A DNA stretch of 64,000 nt from an archaeon (GCA_024276695.1 JAJRWR010000014.1:62001-126000), one strand, 5' to 3'. Positions 18,164 to 28,867 are shown, numbered from the stretch's first letter. The notes: generated from the letters alone by a model not told the origin. Program-made: numbers and translations.

Positions 18164-18910
18164 TTGACTTTTGGAGCAAAAACAAATGGATCAGATGATC
18201 TAAAGGCTATCATTTCTGCAATATCTACACTTGTTGAAGAAGCAACTTTTGTTGCAACAGCAGAAGGAATAACTTTCAGAGGAATGGATCCATCACATGT
18301 TGCTCTAATTGATATTTCTTGGCCAAATTCTGCATTTGAAAAATATGAATGTGATAGTGATATTAAATTTGGAGTAAGGATTGATGAATTTTCAAAACTT
18401 ATCAAAAGAGCTGATAAAAAAGATAGTATAGAGATTAGTATCTCCGAACAAAACATGTTACTTGTAACAGTTGGAAAAAATAAAAAATACAAAATGCGTT
18501 TAATTGAAAGTTCTGCAACTGATACTCCATTACCAAAAATTCCATATGACTCAAAAATTGTTTTAACATCTTCAAAATTTGATAAAATACTAGGTGATGT
18601 ACAAGTAGTATCTGATTATCTTACAATACAAACATCTGATTCAAAAGGAGACTTTTCAGGAAAAGGCGATTCAGGCGAAGTTGTAATTGATTTAGATAAA
18701 GACGATAAAGAGATTGAAGAAATTTCTTCAAAAGAAGACAGTGTTGGTACTTACAGCCTTGAATATCTAAATCCGGTAGTAAAAGCCGTGGGTTCCAATG
18801 CAGGCTTAATTACATGTGAATTTTCGAGCGCAAAACCTCTTCGAATTGAATTCAAAGTTGCAAATATTGGTCGAATCCACTTTTACTTGGCTCCACGTGT
18901 GGAAAGTTAA
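18164..18910 (+). CDS. pcn: DNA polymerase sliding clamp PCNA
   Basis: LKAIISAISTLVEEATFVATAEGITFRGMDPSHVALIDISWP...; C-terminal FKVANIGRIHFYLAPRVES. Confidence 0.95.
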   Translation: MTFGAKTNGSDDLKAIISAISTLVEEATFVATAEGITFRGMDPSHVALIDISWPNSAFEKYECDSDIKFGVRIDEFSKLIKRADKKDSIEISISEQNMLLVTVGKNKKYKMRLIESSATDTPLPKIPYDSKIVLTSSKFDKILGDVQVVSDYLTIQTSDSKGDFSGKGDSGEVVIDLDKDDKEIEEISSKEDSVGTYSLEYLNPVVKAVGSNAGLITCEFSSAKPLRIEFKVANIGRIHFYLAPRVES

Positions 18911-18945
18911 AGCATTTAAAGATTAACTAGTTCAGGTATTTTAAA

Positions 18946-20349
18946 TTGAGACTCGTAATAAAATATGGTGGAACATCAATATCTACTGCAAAAGACATTC
19001 AAGCGGTAGCTAAACATCTTAATCAATTATCAAAGAAAAATCAAATTGTTGTTATATGTTCTGCAACTAGTGGAACCACTGATGATCTAATAAAAATTTC
19101 TGAATCAATAAAAAAAGAAAATAAATCAAAAGCAGAACAACTTGCATCAAAAATTACCAATAGGCATAAACAATTGGCTAAACAAACAATCAAAAAATCT
19201 GATATAAGAAAAAAATTACTAGCAAAATATGATGAAGATTTTGATGAACTTGTTGCACTAATTGATGGAATGGTATTGTTAGGTGAAGTTACACCAAGAA
19301 CAATGGATTATCTGTTTTCATTTGGAGAACGATTATCAATAAAATTAGTTTCATCAGCAATCAATGATTCTAGGATAAAATCAGTTCCTCTTACTGGTAA
19401 GGAAGTAGGAATTGTCACTGATTCTAATTTTGGTGAATCAAAACCACTCATAGATACAACTAAGTTAAGAGTATCAAAAACTATAGATGCTTTATTTTCA
19501 AAGAAAACGATCCCGGTTGTAGGAGGATTTGTTGGTGCTGATCAACATGGACATGTAACTACTTTTGGTAGGGGTGGATCTGATTATTCTGCAACAATTG
19601 TAGGTTCTTGCATTAAAGCCGATGAGATTTGGTTGATGAGCGATGTAGATGGACTAATGACTGCTGATCCAAAGATTGTAAAAAATGCAAAATTACTCAA
19701 AGAGGTATCTTACATAGAAGCAATTGAAATGGCCCTATTTGGTGCAAAGCAAATACATCCACGAACATTTGAACCTCTAATAACGAAGAAAATTCCAATG
19801 AAAATTAGAAATTCTTTCAATACTAAAAACGAGGGAACTCTAGTTTCTGCATCAACTTCCTATGCTGTAAAAAATACTGTAAAGTGTGTAAGTAACGTCA
19901 GAAATAATGGATTAATTGATGTTCAAGGAGGTAGTATGGTTGGAACTCCAGGTACTGCAGCAAAAATATTTGCAACATTAGCAAAAGCTGGAATCAATGT
20001 AATGATGATATCTCAGAATCCTTCTGAATCAAGCATAACAATTGTAGTAAAGAATGCTGATCTTGATAAAGCTGTTAGTGCATTGGAATTGGAACTATTG
20101 GGTAAAATAATCAAAAAATTAGAAGTGACTACAAACGTTGCCATCATTGCATTAATTGGTTCAGGAATGAGAGGAACAATTGGAGTTGCCTCAAAAGTTT
20201 TCGGAGCAATTGAGAAAAATAAAGTAAATGTATCAATGATTACACAAGGCTCATCCGAACTTAATCTTGCATTTGTTGTAAAAAATTCTGATACTGATGC
20301 AGCTATTCGCGCTTTACATAATGAATTTGCACTAGATGAAATCAATTAA
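18946..20349 (+). CDS. lysC: Aspartate kinase
   Basis: VIKYGGTSISTAKDI; GFVGADQHGHVTTFGRGGSDYSA; duplicated C-terminal ACT domains. Confidence 0.95.
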   Translation: MRLVIKYGGTSISTAKDIQAVAKHLNQLSKKNQIVVICSATSGTTDDLIKISESIKKENKSKAEQLASKITNRHKQLAKQTIKKSDIRKKLLAKYDEDFDELVALIDGMVLLGEVTPRTMDYLFSFGERLSIKLVSSAINDSRIKSVPLTGKEVGIVTDSNFGESKPLIDTTKLRVSKTIDALFSKKTIPVVGGFVGADQHGHVTTFGRGGSDYSATIVGSCIKADEIWLMSDVDGLMTADPKIVKNAKLLKEVSYIEAIEMALFGAKQIHPRTFEPLITKKIPMKIRNSFNTKNEGTLVSASTSYAVKNTVKCVSNVRNNGLIDVQGGSMVGTPGTAAKIFATLAKAGINVMMISQNPSESSITIVVKNADLDKAVSALELELLGKIIKKLEVTTNVAIIALIGSGMRGTIGVASKVFGAIEKNKVNVSMITQGSSELNLAFVVKNSDTDAAIRALHNEFALDEIN

Positions 20350-21850
20350 GACAAATCATTTAAGGGAATGTTCTCAAGATAATTTATTGAAAAAACTTCC
20401 AGCTTTACTATTAATTGGAATTTTTGCAGTTGGTATAATTTTTGTATCTTCAACATCTAATCAATTTGTTGATGCAGGTTCTAGAAAAAAAATTCACTTT
20501 ACTCAAACTATAACATCTTCTCAAGATCCAGGTCAAGGGCATGAAAATCATCAACTGGCGCTTATTCTATCTCCAAATGAAGGAACAATTTATGATGGTT
20601 CAATGACATTTACCTCTAGCGAGCCTGTACAGATTGTGGTTTTACATGAAATTAATTTACAAGAATCAAAAGGTCAGCCTACATGGACTGTAGATGGAAA
20701 AACGATTTACGGTTTATCTTTAATTGATTTAAAAAAAAATTCAGATTCATTTGAGTTTACTGGGGCTGCTCTTGCTTTGCATTCTTCTAATTCAAAAGAA
20801 TTCACTACAACTGTAAGTGTTGATGGATGGATTAGAGGACAACCAACTGAAGTAATTATGCAAAAAATAGAATTACAAAAAGAAGAACCGTCTCAATTAC
20901 TTTCAAGAACAAATGTTCCAGCTACAATTCCAATGCACAAGGGAATCTATGAAGGAAACCAAGTTCTTTATATTATAACTGATGGCAGTGATGAAGATTA
21001 TGCAAAAATAATTACAGAAAAACAAGAATGGAATGTAGAACTTGCTTCCGTACTTGCTGATGTTCCAGAAAAGACCCTTCAAAAATTATTTATTTTTAAA
21101 AATGGAGTAAAAGGTGATGGAATTTTTGGTTTTCAAAATGAAGTATTCTCTAATACCCCATCACAAGAATCAGAATATAGTGCTTTGAGTTCTATCATTG
21201 AAGTTACTTGGAAAATAGGTCAAAAAGAAATTGAATTTGATTCTGCAGCAGATGTAATTGCAGCTGAAGAAGGTGGACGAATTGAATTTAATGAAACAGG
21301 AATTGTTCTAAATACACCTCAAATTATTTGGCCTGATGGGCAAATGACAGTTCGTTCAGATAAAGAAATTACAGATGAAATGTCATACAGTGGTGGTCAA
21401 ATAACTGAAATCAATGAAGAAGAAATGACTGTAACATTTGTGGCTCATAGAGGTTGGGGTCCAGATGGAAGAACAATTTACTATATTGTAACTGATGCTA
21501 CACCATCAGGACCTGCTGAAGCAATGGGCGTTGTCTCATCTCCAAGTTCTGCAAACCTGATAGCTCATTCAGGAGCAGTTGATCTTTTCCAATTCAAAAA
21601 TGGAATCATTGGTTCTGGCCCATTGGGATTCCAAGCAGGAATTGCTGGAGCCTCTCTTGATGACATAAACTATAGTCCAATGTGGAGAATTTATCTTGTC
21701 GAGTGGAATGAAGCAAAATCTGCAAAAATTCTAGAAACAAAGTCAGATATCGATTCATTTCGTATAGATGATTTGCTATCAGTAAGTATTGCACGACCAA
21801 CTAACAGTGATCATATAGTTAATTGCCCATTCATTGATCCATTCCAATAG
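20336..21850 (+). CDS. Secreted hypothetical protein
   Basis: Signal peptide-like LLKKLPALLLIGIFAVGIIFVSS; likely true start near 20382 (TTG). Confidence 0.65.
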   Translation: MKSIKTNHLRECSQDNLLKKLPALLLIGIFAVGIIFVSSTSNQFVDAGSRKKIHFTQTITSSQDPGQGHENHQLALILSPNEGTIYDGSMTFTSSEPVQIVVLHEINLQESKGQPTWTVDGKTIYGLSLIDLKKNSDSFEFTGAALALHSSNSKEFTTTVSVDGWIRGQPTEVIMQKIELQKEEPSQLLSRTNVPATIPMHKGIYEGNQVLYIITDGSDEDYAKIITEKQEWNVELASVLADVPEKTLQKLFIFKNGVKGDGIFGFQNEVFSNTPSQESEYSALSSIIEVTWKIGQKEIEFDSAADVIAAEEGGRIEFNETGIVLNTPQIIWPDGQMTVRSDKEITDEMSYSGGQITEINEEEMTVTFVAHRGWGPDGRTIYYIVTDATPSGPAEAMGVVSSPSSANLIAHSGAVDLFQFKNGIIGSGPLGFQAGIAGASLDDINYSPMWRIYLVEWNEAKSAKILETKSDIDSFRIDDLLSVSIARPTNSDHIVNCPFIDPFQ

Positions 21851-21897
21851 AACATCACTAAACGGATAAATTACTTGACAAAAAATTTCTTTTAAAA

Positions 21898-22692
21898 TTG
21901 ATTGGTAAACTCTACATTGTTGGTGTTGGACCTGGACACCATGATCATATGACATTTCGAGCAAAAGAAGTGATCGGCGAAAGTGACACAATCGTAGGAT
22001 ATGAAACTTATGTAAATTTAGTTCAAGATCTAATTGAAGGAAAAACTGTTCATCGTTATGCTATGACACAAGAAGTTGAAAGAGCTCATCAATGTATTGA
22101 TCTTGCTAAATCTGGAAAAATAGTTTCACTTGTTTCAAGCGGAGATCCTGGAATTTATGGAATGGCTGGATTAATCTATGAAACACTTGCTGAATCTGGT
22201 TGGAGTCCCAAAGATGATCTACCAGTTGAAATCATTCCAGGAGTATCTGCATTAAATTCTTGTGCATCAATTATTGGTTCTCCTTTAATGACTGATTTTG
22301 CAGTTGTTAGTATGAGTGATTTGTTAGTTCCGTGGGAAATAATCTCAAAAAGAGTTGAGGCAGCTGCACAAGGTGATTTTGTAATTGTAATTTATAACCC
22401 TGCAAGTAAGAAAAGAATTCATCAATTACAAGATACAAGAAAAGTTCTTCTAAAATATAGAAAACCTACTACACCAGTTGCAATAATTAAAGGTGCATTT
22501 AGAGAATCCGAAACAATTGTAATGACTGATTTAGAGAATTTACCAAATCATTCAGATCAATTAGGCATGATTAGTACTGTGATTATTGGAAATTCATCAA
22601 CATATACTTACAAAGATTTGATGATCAACCCAAGAGGTTACAAATCAAAATATAATTTAGAAGAGCAAACCAATCCAAATCTTGAGATCTAA
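21898..22692 (+). CDS. cobJ: Precorrin-3B C17-methyltransferase
   Basis: TTG start; LYIVGVGPGHHDHMTFRAKEVI; SSGDPGIYGMAGLIYE; EIIPGVSALNSCASIIGSPLMTDFAVVSMSDLL. Confidence 0.92.
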   Translation: MIGKLYIVGVGPGHHDHMTFRAKEVIGESDTIVGYETYVNLVQDLIEGKTVHRYAMTQEVERAHQCIDLAKSGKIVSLVSSGDPGIYGMAGLIYETLAESGWSPKDDLPVEIIPGVSALNSCASIIGSPLMTDFAVVSMSDLLVPWEIISKRVEAAAQGDFVIVIYNPASKKRIHQLQDTRKVLLKYRKPTTPVAIIKGAFRESETIVMTDLENLPNHSDQLGMISTVIIGNSSTYTYKDLMINPRGYKSKYNLEEQTNPNLEI

Positions 22693-23735
22693 AAGCTTTT
22701 TTTAATTGCTTCACTCAATTCTTCGTTTAGGTTTAATTTTTCTCTGATTGGAGAAATCACTTTAACTAAATAATTCCCAACAGTTTGTTTCAAATCCCCC
22801 GGATGTAATTTTTTTTCTGCAAAATCTTTTTCTAGTTGGTTATAATCAGTATATGACACATTACCACCAAATTTTTCAGGTCTTTCTGCTTTTATTTCGT
22901 TAAATTCATGAAAGATTACTGTTTTAGAAATTTCCAATAATGGATTATTTTCTATATTTGCTTCTTCACACCAAGCTTTGTTTATTTTCTTCCTTATTTC
23001 ATCATCAGTATTATGAATAAAAATACCTGAATTTGGATCTGATTTACTCATTTTTCCTAATATTTTACTATCACTTGAATCTACAGGCTTTGAGAGTCTC
23101 GGTAATAACTTATGATGAACAGCAACCGGAACCTTCCACTTCATTTTTGGAAAAATCTCTCTTACCAACATGTGAATTTTCCTTTGATCCATTCCAGCAT
23201 GTGTAATATCTACATCTAAAGAATGAATATCAACTGCTTGCATTGCTGGATAAAGTAACTTGGCAACATCAATTTTTTTATCATCTTCTGATCTTCCCAT
23301 TATTGTTAAAGTTCTCATTGTTCTAGCAATCGACATATGTTTTGTGAATCTAACAAGTTCAGACCAATATTCTGTTTTTTCTTCATATAATTTTGAACCT
23401 AAGATAATTTCAGCTTCAGGACAAACTAATTTGAAAGCATCTTGATAATATTTTGAAACTTTTGCAATTGTTTCCCAATCTCCACCTAATTTGTCATTAA
23501 TCAGAGTATGCCAATCAGCAAGAAAAATTTTACAATTTATTCCAGCTTTTATAAAATCATTAATTTTGAAACCTGTGCTAATTAAACTACCAAGATGTAA
23601 AAAACCCGAAATTTCTAAACCAATGTAGTGATTTGGAGATGAATTTGTTTTGAATAATTCAATTAATTCTTCTTTTGTTATAATTTCTTCTGTTGGTGGT
23701 CTTTGAATCAAATCTACTTTTTCTGTAATATCCAA
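22689..23735 (-). CDS. tyrS: Tyrosyl-tRNA synthetase (archaeal type)
   Basis: YIGLEISGFLHLGSL; AGMDQRKIHMLVREIFPKM; KILGKMSKSDPNSGIFI. Confidence 0.93.
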   Translation of the reverse strand: MDITEKVDLIQRPPTEEIITKEELIELFKTNSSPNHYIGLEISGFLHLGSLISTGFKINDFIKAGINCKIFLADWHTLINDKLGGDWETIAKVSKYYQDAFKLVCPEAEIILGSKLYEEKTEYWSELVRFTKHMSIARTMRTLTIMGRSEDDKKIDVAKLLYPAMQAVDIHSLDVDITHAGMDQRKIHMLVREIFPKMKWKVPVAVHHKLLPRLSKPVDSSDSKILGKMSKSDPNSGIFIHNTDDEIRKKINKAWCEEANIENNPLLEISKTVIFHEFNEIKAERPEKFGGNVSYTDYNQLEKDFAEKKLHPGDLKQTVGNYLVKVISPIREKLNLNEELSEAIKKSF

Positions 23736-23828
23736 ATCAAAACAACTTTTGAGAATAAACGTATAAAGTTATTCAAAAATTTAATTTGATCTTGGAAGCT
23801 TTGAATAGAGGATATTTCTATAATATCC

Positions 23829-24038
23829 ATGACTCTTGAAGAAGGATTGGAATTGATTGAAAATTACAAAAAAGATCTTGAAAAATTTCTAGAAACATTA
23901 CCTGAACAATCAGTTCAATTAGGCTCAGAAATGATCCAAACTTTGTCACTGAATTCAAAAAATGAGATTAAAAATTTAGAAGCAATTGAAAAAGCTTTGA
24001 AACGACAACCAAAATATGAATCTGGATTATCTGAATAA
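23829..24038 (+). CDS. Small helical hypothetical protein
   Basis: 69-aa ORF with amphipathic helical composition in an intergenic slot. Confidence 0.5.
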   Translation: MTLEEGLELIENYKKDLEKFLETLPEQSVQLGSEMIQTLSLNSKNEIKNLEAIEKALKRQPKYESGLSE

Positions 24039-24041
24039 TTT

Positions 24042-24278
24042 CTATTTACAATTCTTTTTGTGTTTTCTCAAATCTTCTGAATAATCAAATTCAGTTCCAC
24101 AAGCTCTGCATTTTTCCTTTTTTTTGTTATGAGCCTTTTCTTGATGTTTCTTTAATCTATCAGAATCCGGAAGTACTGTTCCACATTTTTTACATTTTAA
24201 TTCATTTTTATTAGAACCAAATAATCTCATAATGAAAGAATTCAAACATACTAGAAATAGTTTTTTTGTAAAATTCAT
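24042..24278 (-). CDS. C2H2-type zinc-finger small protein
   Basis: CKKCGTVLPDSDRLKKHQEKAH and CRACGTEFDYSEDLRKHKKNC. Confidence 0.7.
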   Translation of the reverse strand: MNFTKKLFLVCLNSFIMRLFGSNKNELKCKKCGTVLPDSDRLKKHQEKAHNKKKEKCRACGTEFDYSEDLRKHKKNCK

Positions 24279-24297
24279 CTAAAAATATACAACTAAT

Positions 24298-24885
24298 TCA
24301 AATTTCTGATTCATCTAGGCTTTTTCTAGGTTTTATGCTCAGATAAAATGCGTGAGTACTAATGATGAATGATGTGAGAAATATTTTGGTTGCAAAAACT
24401 AAATTCCATGGTCTTTCGGGATCTGGATATGCAACTGATAATTTATCTATATCTGGAACAACCCCATCAATAATACCTGCAGTTATTTGTGCATTTAACA
24501 CTGTAAAATTGTATAATACTTCATAGAGAGATATTATTGAAAATCCTAATAACATTAATTGTAGTAATGCCATTTTTGTTCCAACAATTTTATCTCCTGC
24601 AGTTCTTCTCCATCCAATTCTTGTAACACAATACCATCCAATTATCGTAGAGAAAAATATCCAAGTTGTTACTCTTGCAAAATTTTCAAATGGAATAGTT
24701 GTATTATGAATTGCTTCTCCCATAACATAAGTTCCATTTTCAATCCATTCTATCATAGTAACATATACTCCAAAAATAAGTGACGATATCATTATGAATC
24801 CACAAATATAGAAAATATACAGATAAACTTTGTAACCTGAATCTGATTTCTCAAGATGACGTGGTTTCATAATGCCGTTAGCCAA
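24298..24885 (-). CDS. Multi-TM hypothetical membrane protein
   Basis: Four hydrophobic helices. Confidence 0.65.
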   Translation of the reverse strand: MANGIMKPRHLEKSDSGYKVYLYIFYICGFIMISSLIFGVYVTMIEWIENGTYVMGEAIHNTTIPFENFARVTTWIFFSTIIGWYCVTRIGWRRTAGDKIVGTKMALLQLMLLGFSIISLYEVLYNFTVLNAQITAGIIDGVVPDIDKLSVAYPDPERPWNLVFATKIFLTSFIISTHAFYLSIKPRKSLDESEI

Positions 24886-24952
24886 ATTTTGAAATATAAA
24901 AATTCATGTTTCATTCTTGAGATTTATAGACTAGTTATAAGCAGGAATAATA

Positions 24953-26035
24953 TTGAAAATTCCAATTAACATTCCCATTGTAGGTAAAGAGGAGATCATC
25001 GCAGTCACATCTATTATTAAAAATGGTGCTTTAACCTCAGCTGCAAACCAAGGAGGAAAACATGTCCAAAATTTTGAAAAATCTGTAACATCTTTTGTAA
25101 AATCCAAATATGCTATCGCAGTCAATTCTGGTACTGCTGCCTTACAGGCTGCACTTTATGCATTGGATATAAAAAATGGAGATGAAGTTCTGGTTCCTTC
25201 CTTTACGTTTGTAGCAACTGCAAATGCTATAGTTTCTATTGGAGCAAAACCTGTTTTTGTTGATATTTTGAAAGAAAATTACACCATGGATACAGATGAT
25301 CTAGAAAAAAAGATTACAAAAAAAACCCGTGCTATTATTCCAGTTCATCTTTACGGAAATATGGCTAATGTAGATAGACTAGCTGAAATTTCTAAAAAAT
25401 ATAATATTCCCATAATTGAAGATTCTGCTCAATCTTTAGGAAGTAAGTATAAAGGAAAACATTCTGGTACTTTTTTTGAAATGGGATGCTATAGTATGTA
25501 TCCTGCAAAGGTGATGACTGCGGGTGAAGGTGGTTTTATTGTAACTAGCAATAAAAAACTCAGAGACAAATTATTGATGATTAGAAATCATGGAATGGTT
25601 CATGGATATGATACTAAGGTGTTTGGATTAAATTTACGATTACCAGAAATTAGTGCTGCAATTGCAACAGTACAAATGAAAAAACTTTCAAACTTTTTAA
25701 AAATTAGAAAACAAAATGCTGAATTATTATCAACATTACTATCTAATCTTAAAGTTACACTTCCTCATCAAAGAAAAAATGAAAATGTAAACTGGTATCT
25801 ATACACTATTGCAATTGAAAAACGTGATAAGCTTTTGAAAAAATTAAATGAAAAAGGAATAGGTGCTGCATCTTACTATCCTACACCAATTCACAAAACA
25901 CCATTTTACAAACTAAATACAAAACTTCCAGTTACTGAATGGGCTTCTTTACATGTTCTTTCGTTACCAATTCATCCAAAAGTAACTCAAAAAAATATTG
26001 AATTTATTGCAAAAACTATTCGTGATATACTATGA
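24953..26035 (+). CDS. DegT/DnrJ/EryC1/StrS-family aminotransferase
   Basis: AVNSGTAALQAALYALDIKNGDEVLVPSFTFVATANAI; EDSAQSLGSKYKGKHSGTFFEMGCYSMYPAKVMTAGEGGFIVT. Confidence 0.95.
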   Translation: MKIPINIPIVGKEEIIAVTSIIKNGALTSAANQGGKHVQNFEKSVTSFVKSKYAIAVNSGTAALQAALYALDIKNGDEVLVPSFTFVATANAIVSIGAKPVFVDILKENYTMDTDDLEKKITKKTRAIIPVHLYGNMANVDRLAEISKKYNIPIIEDSAQSLGSKYKGKHSGTFFEMGCYSMYPAKVMTAGEGGFIVTSNKKLRDKLLMIRNHGMVHGYDTKVFGLNLRLPEISAAIATVQMKKLSNFLKIRKQNAELLSTLLSNLKVTLPHQRKNENVNWYLYTIAIEKRDKLLKKLNEKGIGAASYYPTPIHKTPFYKLNTKLPVTEWASLHVLSLPIHPKVTQKNIEFIAKTIRDIL

Positions 26036-26535
26036 ATGCTATAAGTGAAGCAATTGGAGAACTTTGCAAGGTAATCTTACCAATTAATGAGGAATACTAT
26101 CTTGGAAATCCAAATTCCTCAATAGCGGTTTGTACACTTTCAAGCATGAATTTACTCAAAAACTTTGCAAATTCCGAAATCTTAAACAAAATATCCATTG
26201 TAGGACGACTACTTTCTGAAAATAAAGGAATTGATTCTATAATCAAATATGTCAACAAGAATCCTCAAGTCAGAACCATTGTTGTTTGTGGAAAAGAGGT
26301 TTGGGGACATAAATCCGGTCATTCATTATTTGAATTACACAAAAATGGAATTGATCAAAATAGTAGGATAATTAATTCTACTAGTCCAGATCCTCATCTT
26401 ACAGTATCAGAATTGGAAATAAAGCATTTTCAACATAAGATAAATCTTGTAAACTTGATCAATGAAACTAAATTTGAATTAATTTTGGAACAATCTAATT
26501 TTTTTAGTATCCATTTCGCTGTCTTTCACGATTGA
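26032..26535 (+). CDS. MtrA-like (tetrahydromethanopterin S-methyltransferase subunit A) corrinoid-domain protein
   Basis: IVGRLLSENKGIDSIIKYVNKNPQVRTIVVCGKEVWGHKSGHSLFELHKNGIDQNSRII; ATGA overlap with the upstream gene. Confidence 0.75.
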   Translation: MNAISEAIGELCKVILPINEEYYLGNPNSSIAVCTLSSMNLLKNFANSEILNKISIVGRLLSENKGIDSIIKYVNKNPQVRTIVVCGKEVWGHKSGHSLFELHKNGIDQNSRIINSTSPDPHLTVSELEIKHFQHKINLVNLINETKFELILEQSNFFSIHFAVFHD

Positions 26536-26896
26536 TTTTATTTTTCTTTTTGTATTCCTCTAAAATATCATCAGGAGTTAATTTCAACTCTAGTGATGCT
26601 TGCACAACAAAATGCCAAATATCGATTAATTCTTCTCTTGCTTCAGCTTCGTTAAATTCAATTGGAGTTTTCCACCACTTCCAGTTTGTTGTACGTTGTA
26701 ATTCTACTGCCTCATGCATAATAGCTGTACACAAAGCAGAAACTCTTCCTTCAGAATCTTTTGGATATCTATCCAATTTCATCATTTCAGAAAGACCTTT
26801 CTGGAGTTTGAATATTGTTTCTAATCGATCTTTTTCAGATATTTCTTGTGACAATAATAAATTAATTTGAGAATAATTGAACTTAAGTCTTTTCAA
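26504..26896 (-). CDS. Dimeric dUTPase-like all-alpha NTP pyrophosphatase
   Basis: IMHEAVELQRTTNWKWWKTPIEFNEAEAREELIDIWHFVVQASLEL. Confidence 0.8.
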   Translation of the reverse strand: MKRLKFNYSQINLLLSQEISEKDRLETIFKLQKGLSEMMKLDRYPKDSEGRVSALCTAIMHEAVELQRTTNWKWWKTPIEFNEAEAREELIDIWHFVVQASLELKLTPDDILEEYKKKNKINRERQRNGY

Positions 26897-27786
26897 AAAC
26901 GAATCATTTTTTCATATGTCTTGACACGTTTTGCAATGTCACCATTTTTTATTTTTAATAATCCATCTAATCCATATTTTTCAACAGCAAATGATCCTAA
27001 AACATTTCCATAAACTACAGCTTTTTTAATATCTGATATTTTAGTAGATTTTTTATTTGCAAGATAACCAATCATTGCACCTGCAAAAGAATCCCCTGCT
27101 CCAGTTGGATCTACAACATCTTCTAATGAGAATCCAGCAGTTGGAAAAATTACATCATCATAAAACATCAAAGAACCATGCTCTCCTTTCTTAATTATGA
27201 CATATTTTGCACCCCAATTCATCATTTTCTTTGCACATTTTATCAAATTGAATTCTTTTGTTAACAGTTTAGCTTCTTCATCATTGATTACAACTGCATC
27301 TACAGTTTTGATCATTTTAATTACTGCTTCACGTTTAGTAGATATCCAAAAGTCTATGGTATCACACATTGAAAATTTAATCTTATCAAATTCTTTGATT
27401 AAAGAAGTATTTTGTTCTGGATCATTATTTGCAAGATATACGAACTGAGATTTTTTATAAGCTTCCGGAACAGTAGCTTTAAAATCTCCAAGAACATTTA
27501 ATTCAGTTTTTAATGTTGATCTAGTACTTAATGTGTCATCATATTTTCCATCGTAACGAAATGTTTTACCTTTCTTAATAGTTAATCCTTGTAAATCAAG
27601 ATATTTTGATAAAATTTTATGATGTGGTTTAGGAAAATCTTTTCCAACTACAGCAATTAATCCAGTATCTACAAAATTACTAGCAGAAATAGCTGCAAAT
27701 GTAGCAGCTCCTCCTAAAACATTCCTTAATGTTTTTTTTGGAGTTCTAATAGTATCTAATGCTGTAGATCCGAATACAGTAAGCAT
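26893..27786 (-). CDS. PfkB-family sugar kinase
   Basis: GGAATFAAISASNF; VINDEEAKLLT; DVVDPTGAGDSFAGAMIGYLA. Confidence 0.92.
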   Translation of the reverse strand: MLTVFGSTALDTIRTPKKTLRNVLGGAATFAAISASNFVDTGLIAVVGKDFPKPHHKILSKYLDLQGLTIKKGKTFRYDGKYDDTLSTRSTLKTELNVLGDFKATVPEAYKKSQFVYLANNDPEQNTSLIKEFDKIKFSMCDTIDFWISTKREAVIKMIKTVDAVVINDEEAKLLTKEFNLIKCAKKMMNWGAKYVIIKKGEHGSLMFYDDVIFPTAGFSLEDVVDPTGAGDSFAGAMIGYLANKKSTKISDIKKAVVYGNVLGSFAVEKYGLDGLLKIKNGDIAKRVKTYEKMIRF

Positions 27787-27797
27787 TTGTTGAGAAA

Positions 27798-28250
27798 TTA
27801 ATTTTGATGTATAAATTCTCTTGCCTGTTCTTCTGTAGGATAGTATACAAATGGAACATCAAGTGATGTAATTATCATATCATATTTTGTTACACCTGAA
27901 ATCCTTACTGAATCTGATTCATCATTTGAATTTGCATCTGTATGAAATGTACCTTTAACATAACTACTCTCTAATGGTTGTAAAGTAAATGATTCTAAAT
28001 CACCTTTTCCAATAATTTTATCATTAGAAATTATAAAGAATTCTGTTTCACCTGCTGTTAATATTAACAATGAAGGATTATCAAATTGTAATTCTACATT
28101 ATAGTTTGAGCCTTTTTCATTTTCATTTACTAATTCGCTCTGATTAATGCTTACTCCAATTTGTGAGGCAGATGCATATTGTGAATACCCAAAAATACTC
28201 ATGCCTAGAACAAACAGAACTACTATACCTGCTTTTTTAGATAAATTCAT
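27798..28250 (-). CDS. Membrane-anchored WHy/LEA14-like hypothetical protein
   Basis: N-terminal TM; YNVELQFDNPSLLILTAGETEFFIISNDKIIGKGDLESFTLQPLESSYVKGTF. Confidence 0.5.
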   Translation of the reverse strand: MNLSKKAGIVVLFVLGMSIFGYSQYASASQIGVSINQSELVNENEKGSNYNVELQFDNPSLLILTAGETEFFIISNDKIIGKGDLESFTLQPLESSYVKGTFHTDANSNDESDSVRISGVTKYDMIITSLDVPFVYYPTEEQAREFIHQN

Positions 28251-28381
28251 GACTAGTTTTTACAAATTTGCATTTTAATCAAAAAGGAAAAAAATCCCCA
28301 TTAATTGTGTAAAAGTTTTGATCTAATCTTAAAGCTCCTTAGAGCTAACAGAATAAATCAAAATTATATGATTATTTAGCA

Positions 28382-28867
28382 TTGGCTAGAATTAAACTCA
28401 AAATAGGCGAAAACGAAATTGAAGTTGACTCTAGAGATTTCTATGTTGATAACACTACATTAGGTGAAATTATAGATGATTTGTCAAATCATTTACCTGA
28501 AAATCAAGCAAAAATTGTCTATGAGACTGAATCTATTCAAAAACCAACTCAAATTGAACAACCAACCACATTTGGATTGAAATATCTAGATGATGCTGAA
28601 GCATACGAACCAGAATTTAATGAACCAAAGTACATTACACCTCATGAAATTAAATCAAAATTAAGAATTTTAGGAACAAGTAGATTCTTTGATTCACCAA
28701 GAACCGTTACTGAAACCGTTCAACAACTTAGAGAATATGGTTGGGCTGCTAGTCCATTAGATGTATCAAAAACCTTGGCAAAAATGGCATCAAACAAAGA
28801 AATTATGAAAAACTCCGAAGAGAATAGAACGCACTATTTTGTTCAAGAACAGTTAGTTGCTAACTAG
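28382..28867 (+). CDS. Hypothetical protein
   Basis: 161-aa ORF (TTG start) with a C-terminal winged-helix-like segment. Confidence 0.65.
   Translation: MARIKLKIGENEIEVDSRDFYVDNTTLGEIIDDLSNHLPENQAKIVYETESIQKPTQIEQPTTFGLKYLDDAEAYEPEFNEPKYITPHEIKSKLRILGTSRFFDSPRTVTETVQQLREYGWAASPLDVSKTLAKMASNKEIMKNSEENRTHYFVQEQLVAN

Noticed and set aside
18133-20345. Minus-strand ORFs 18133..18492 and 20013..20345
   Set aside because: Antisense to PCNA and aspartokinase.
26532-27448. Plus-strand ORFs 26532..26870 and 27197..27448
   Set aside because: Antisense to dUTPase-like and PfkB kinase genes.
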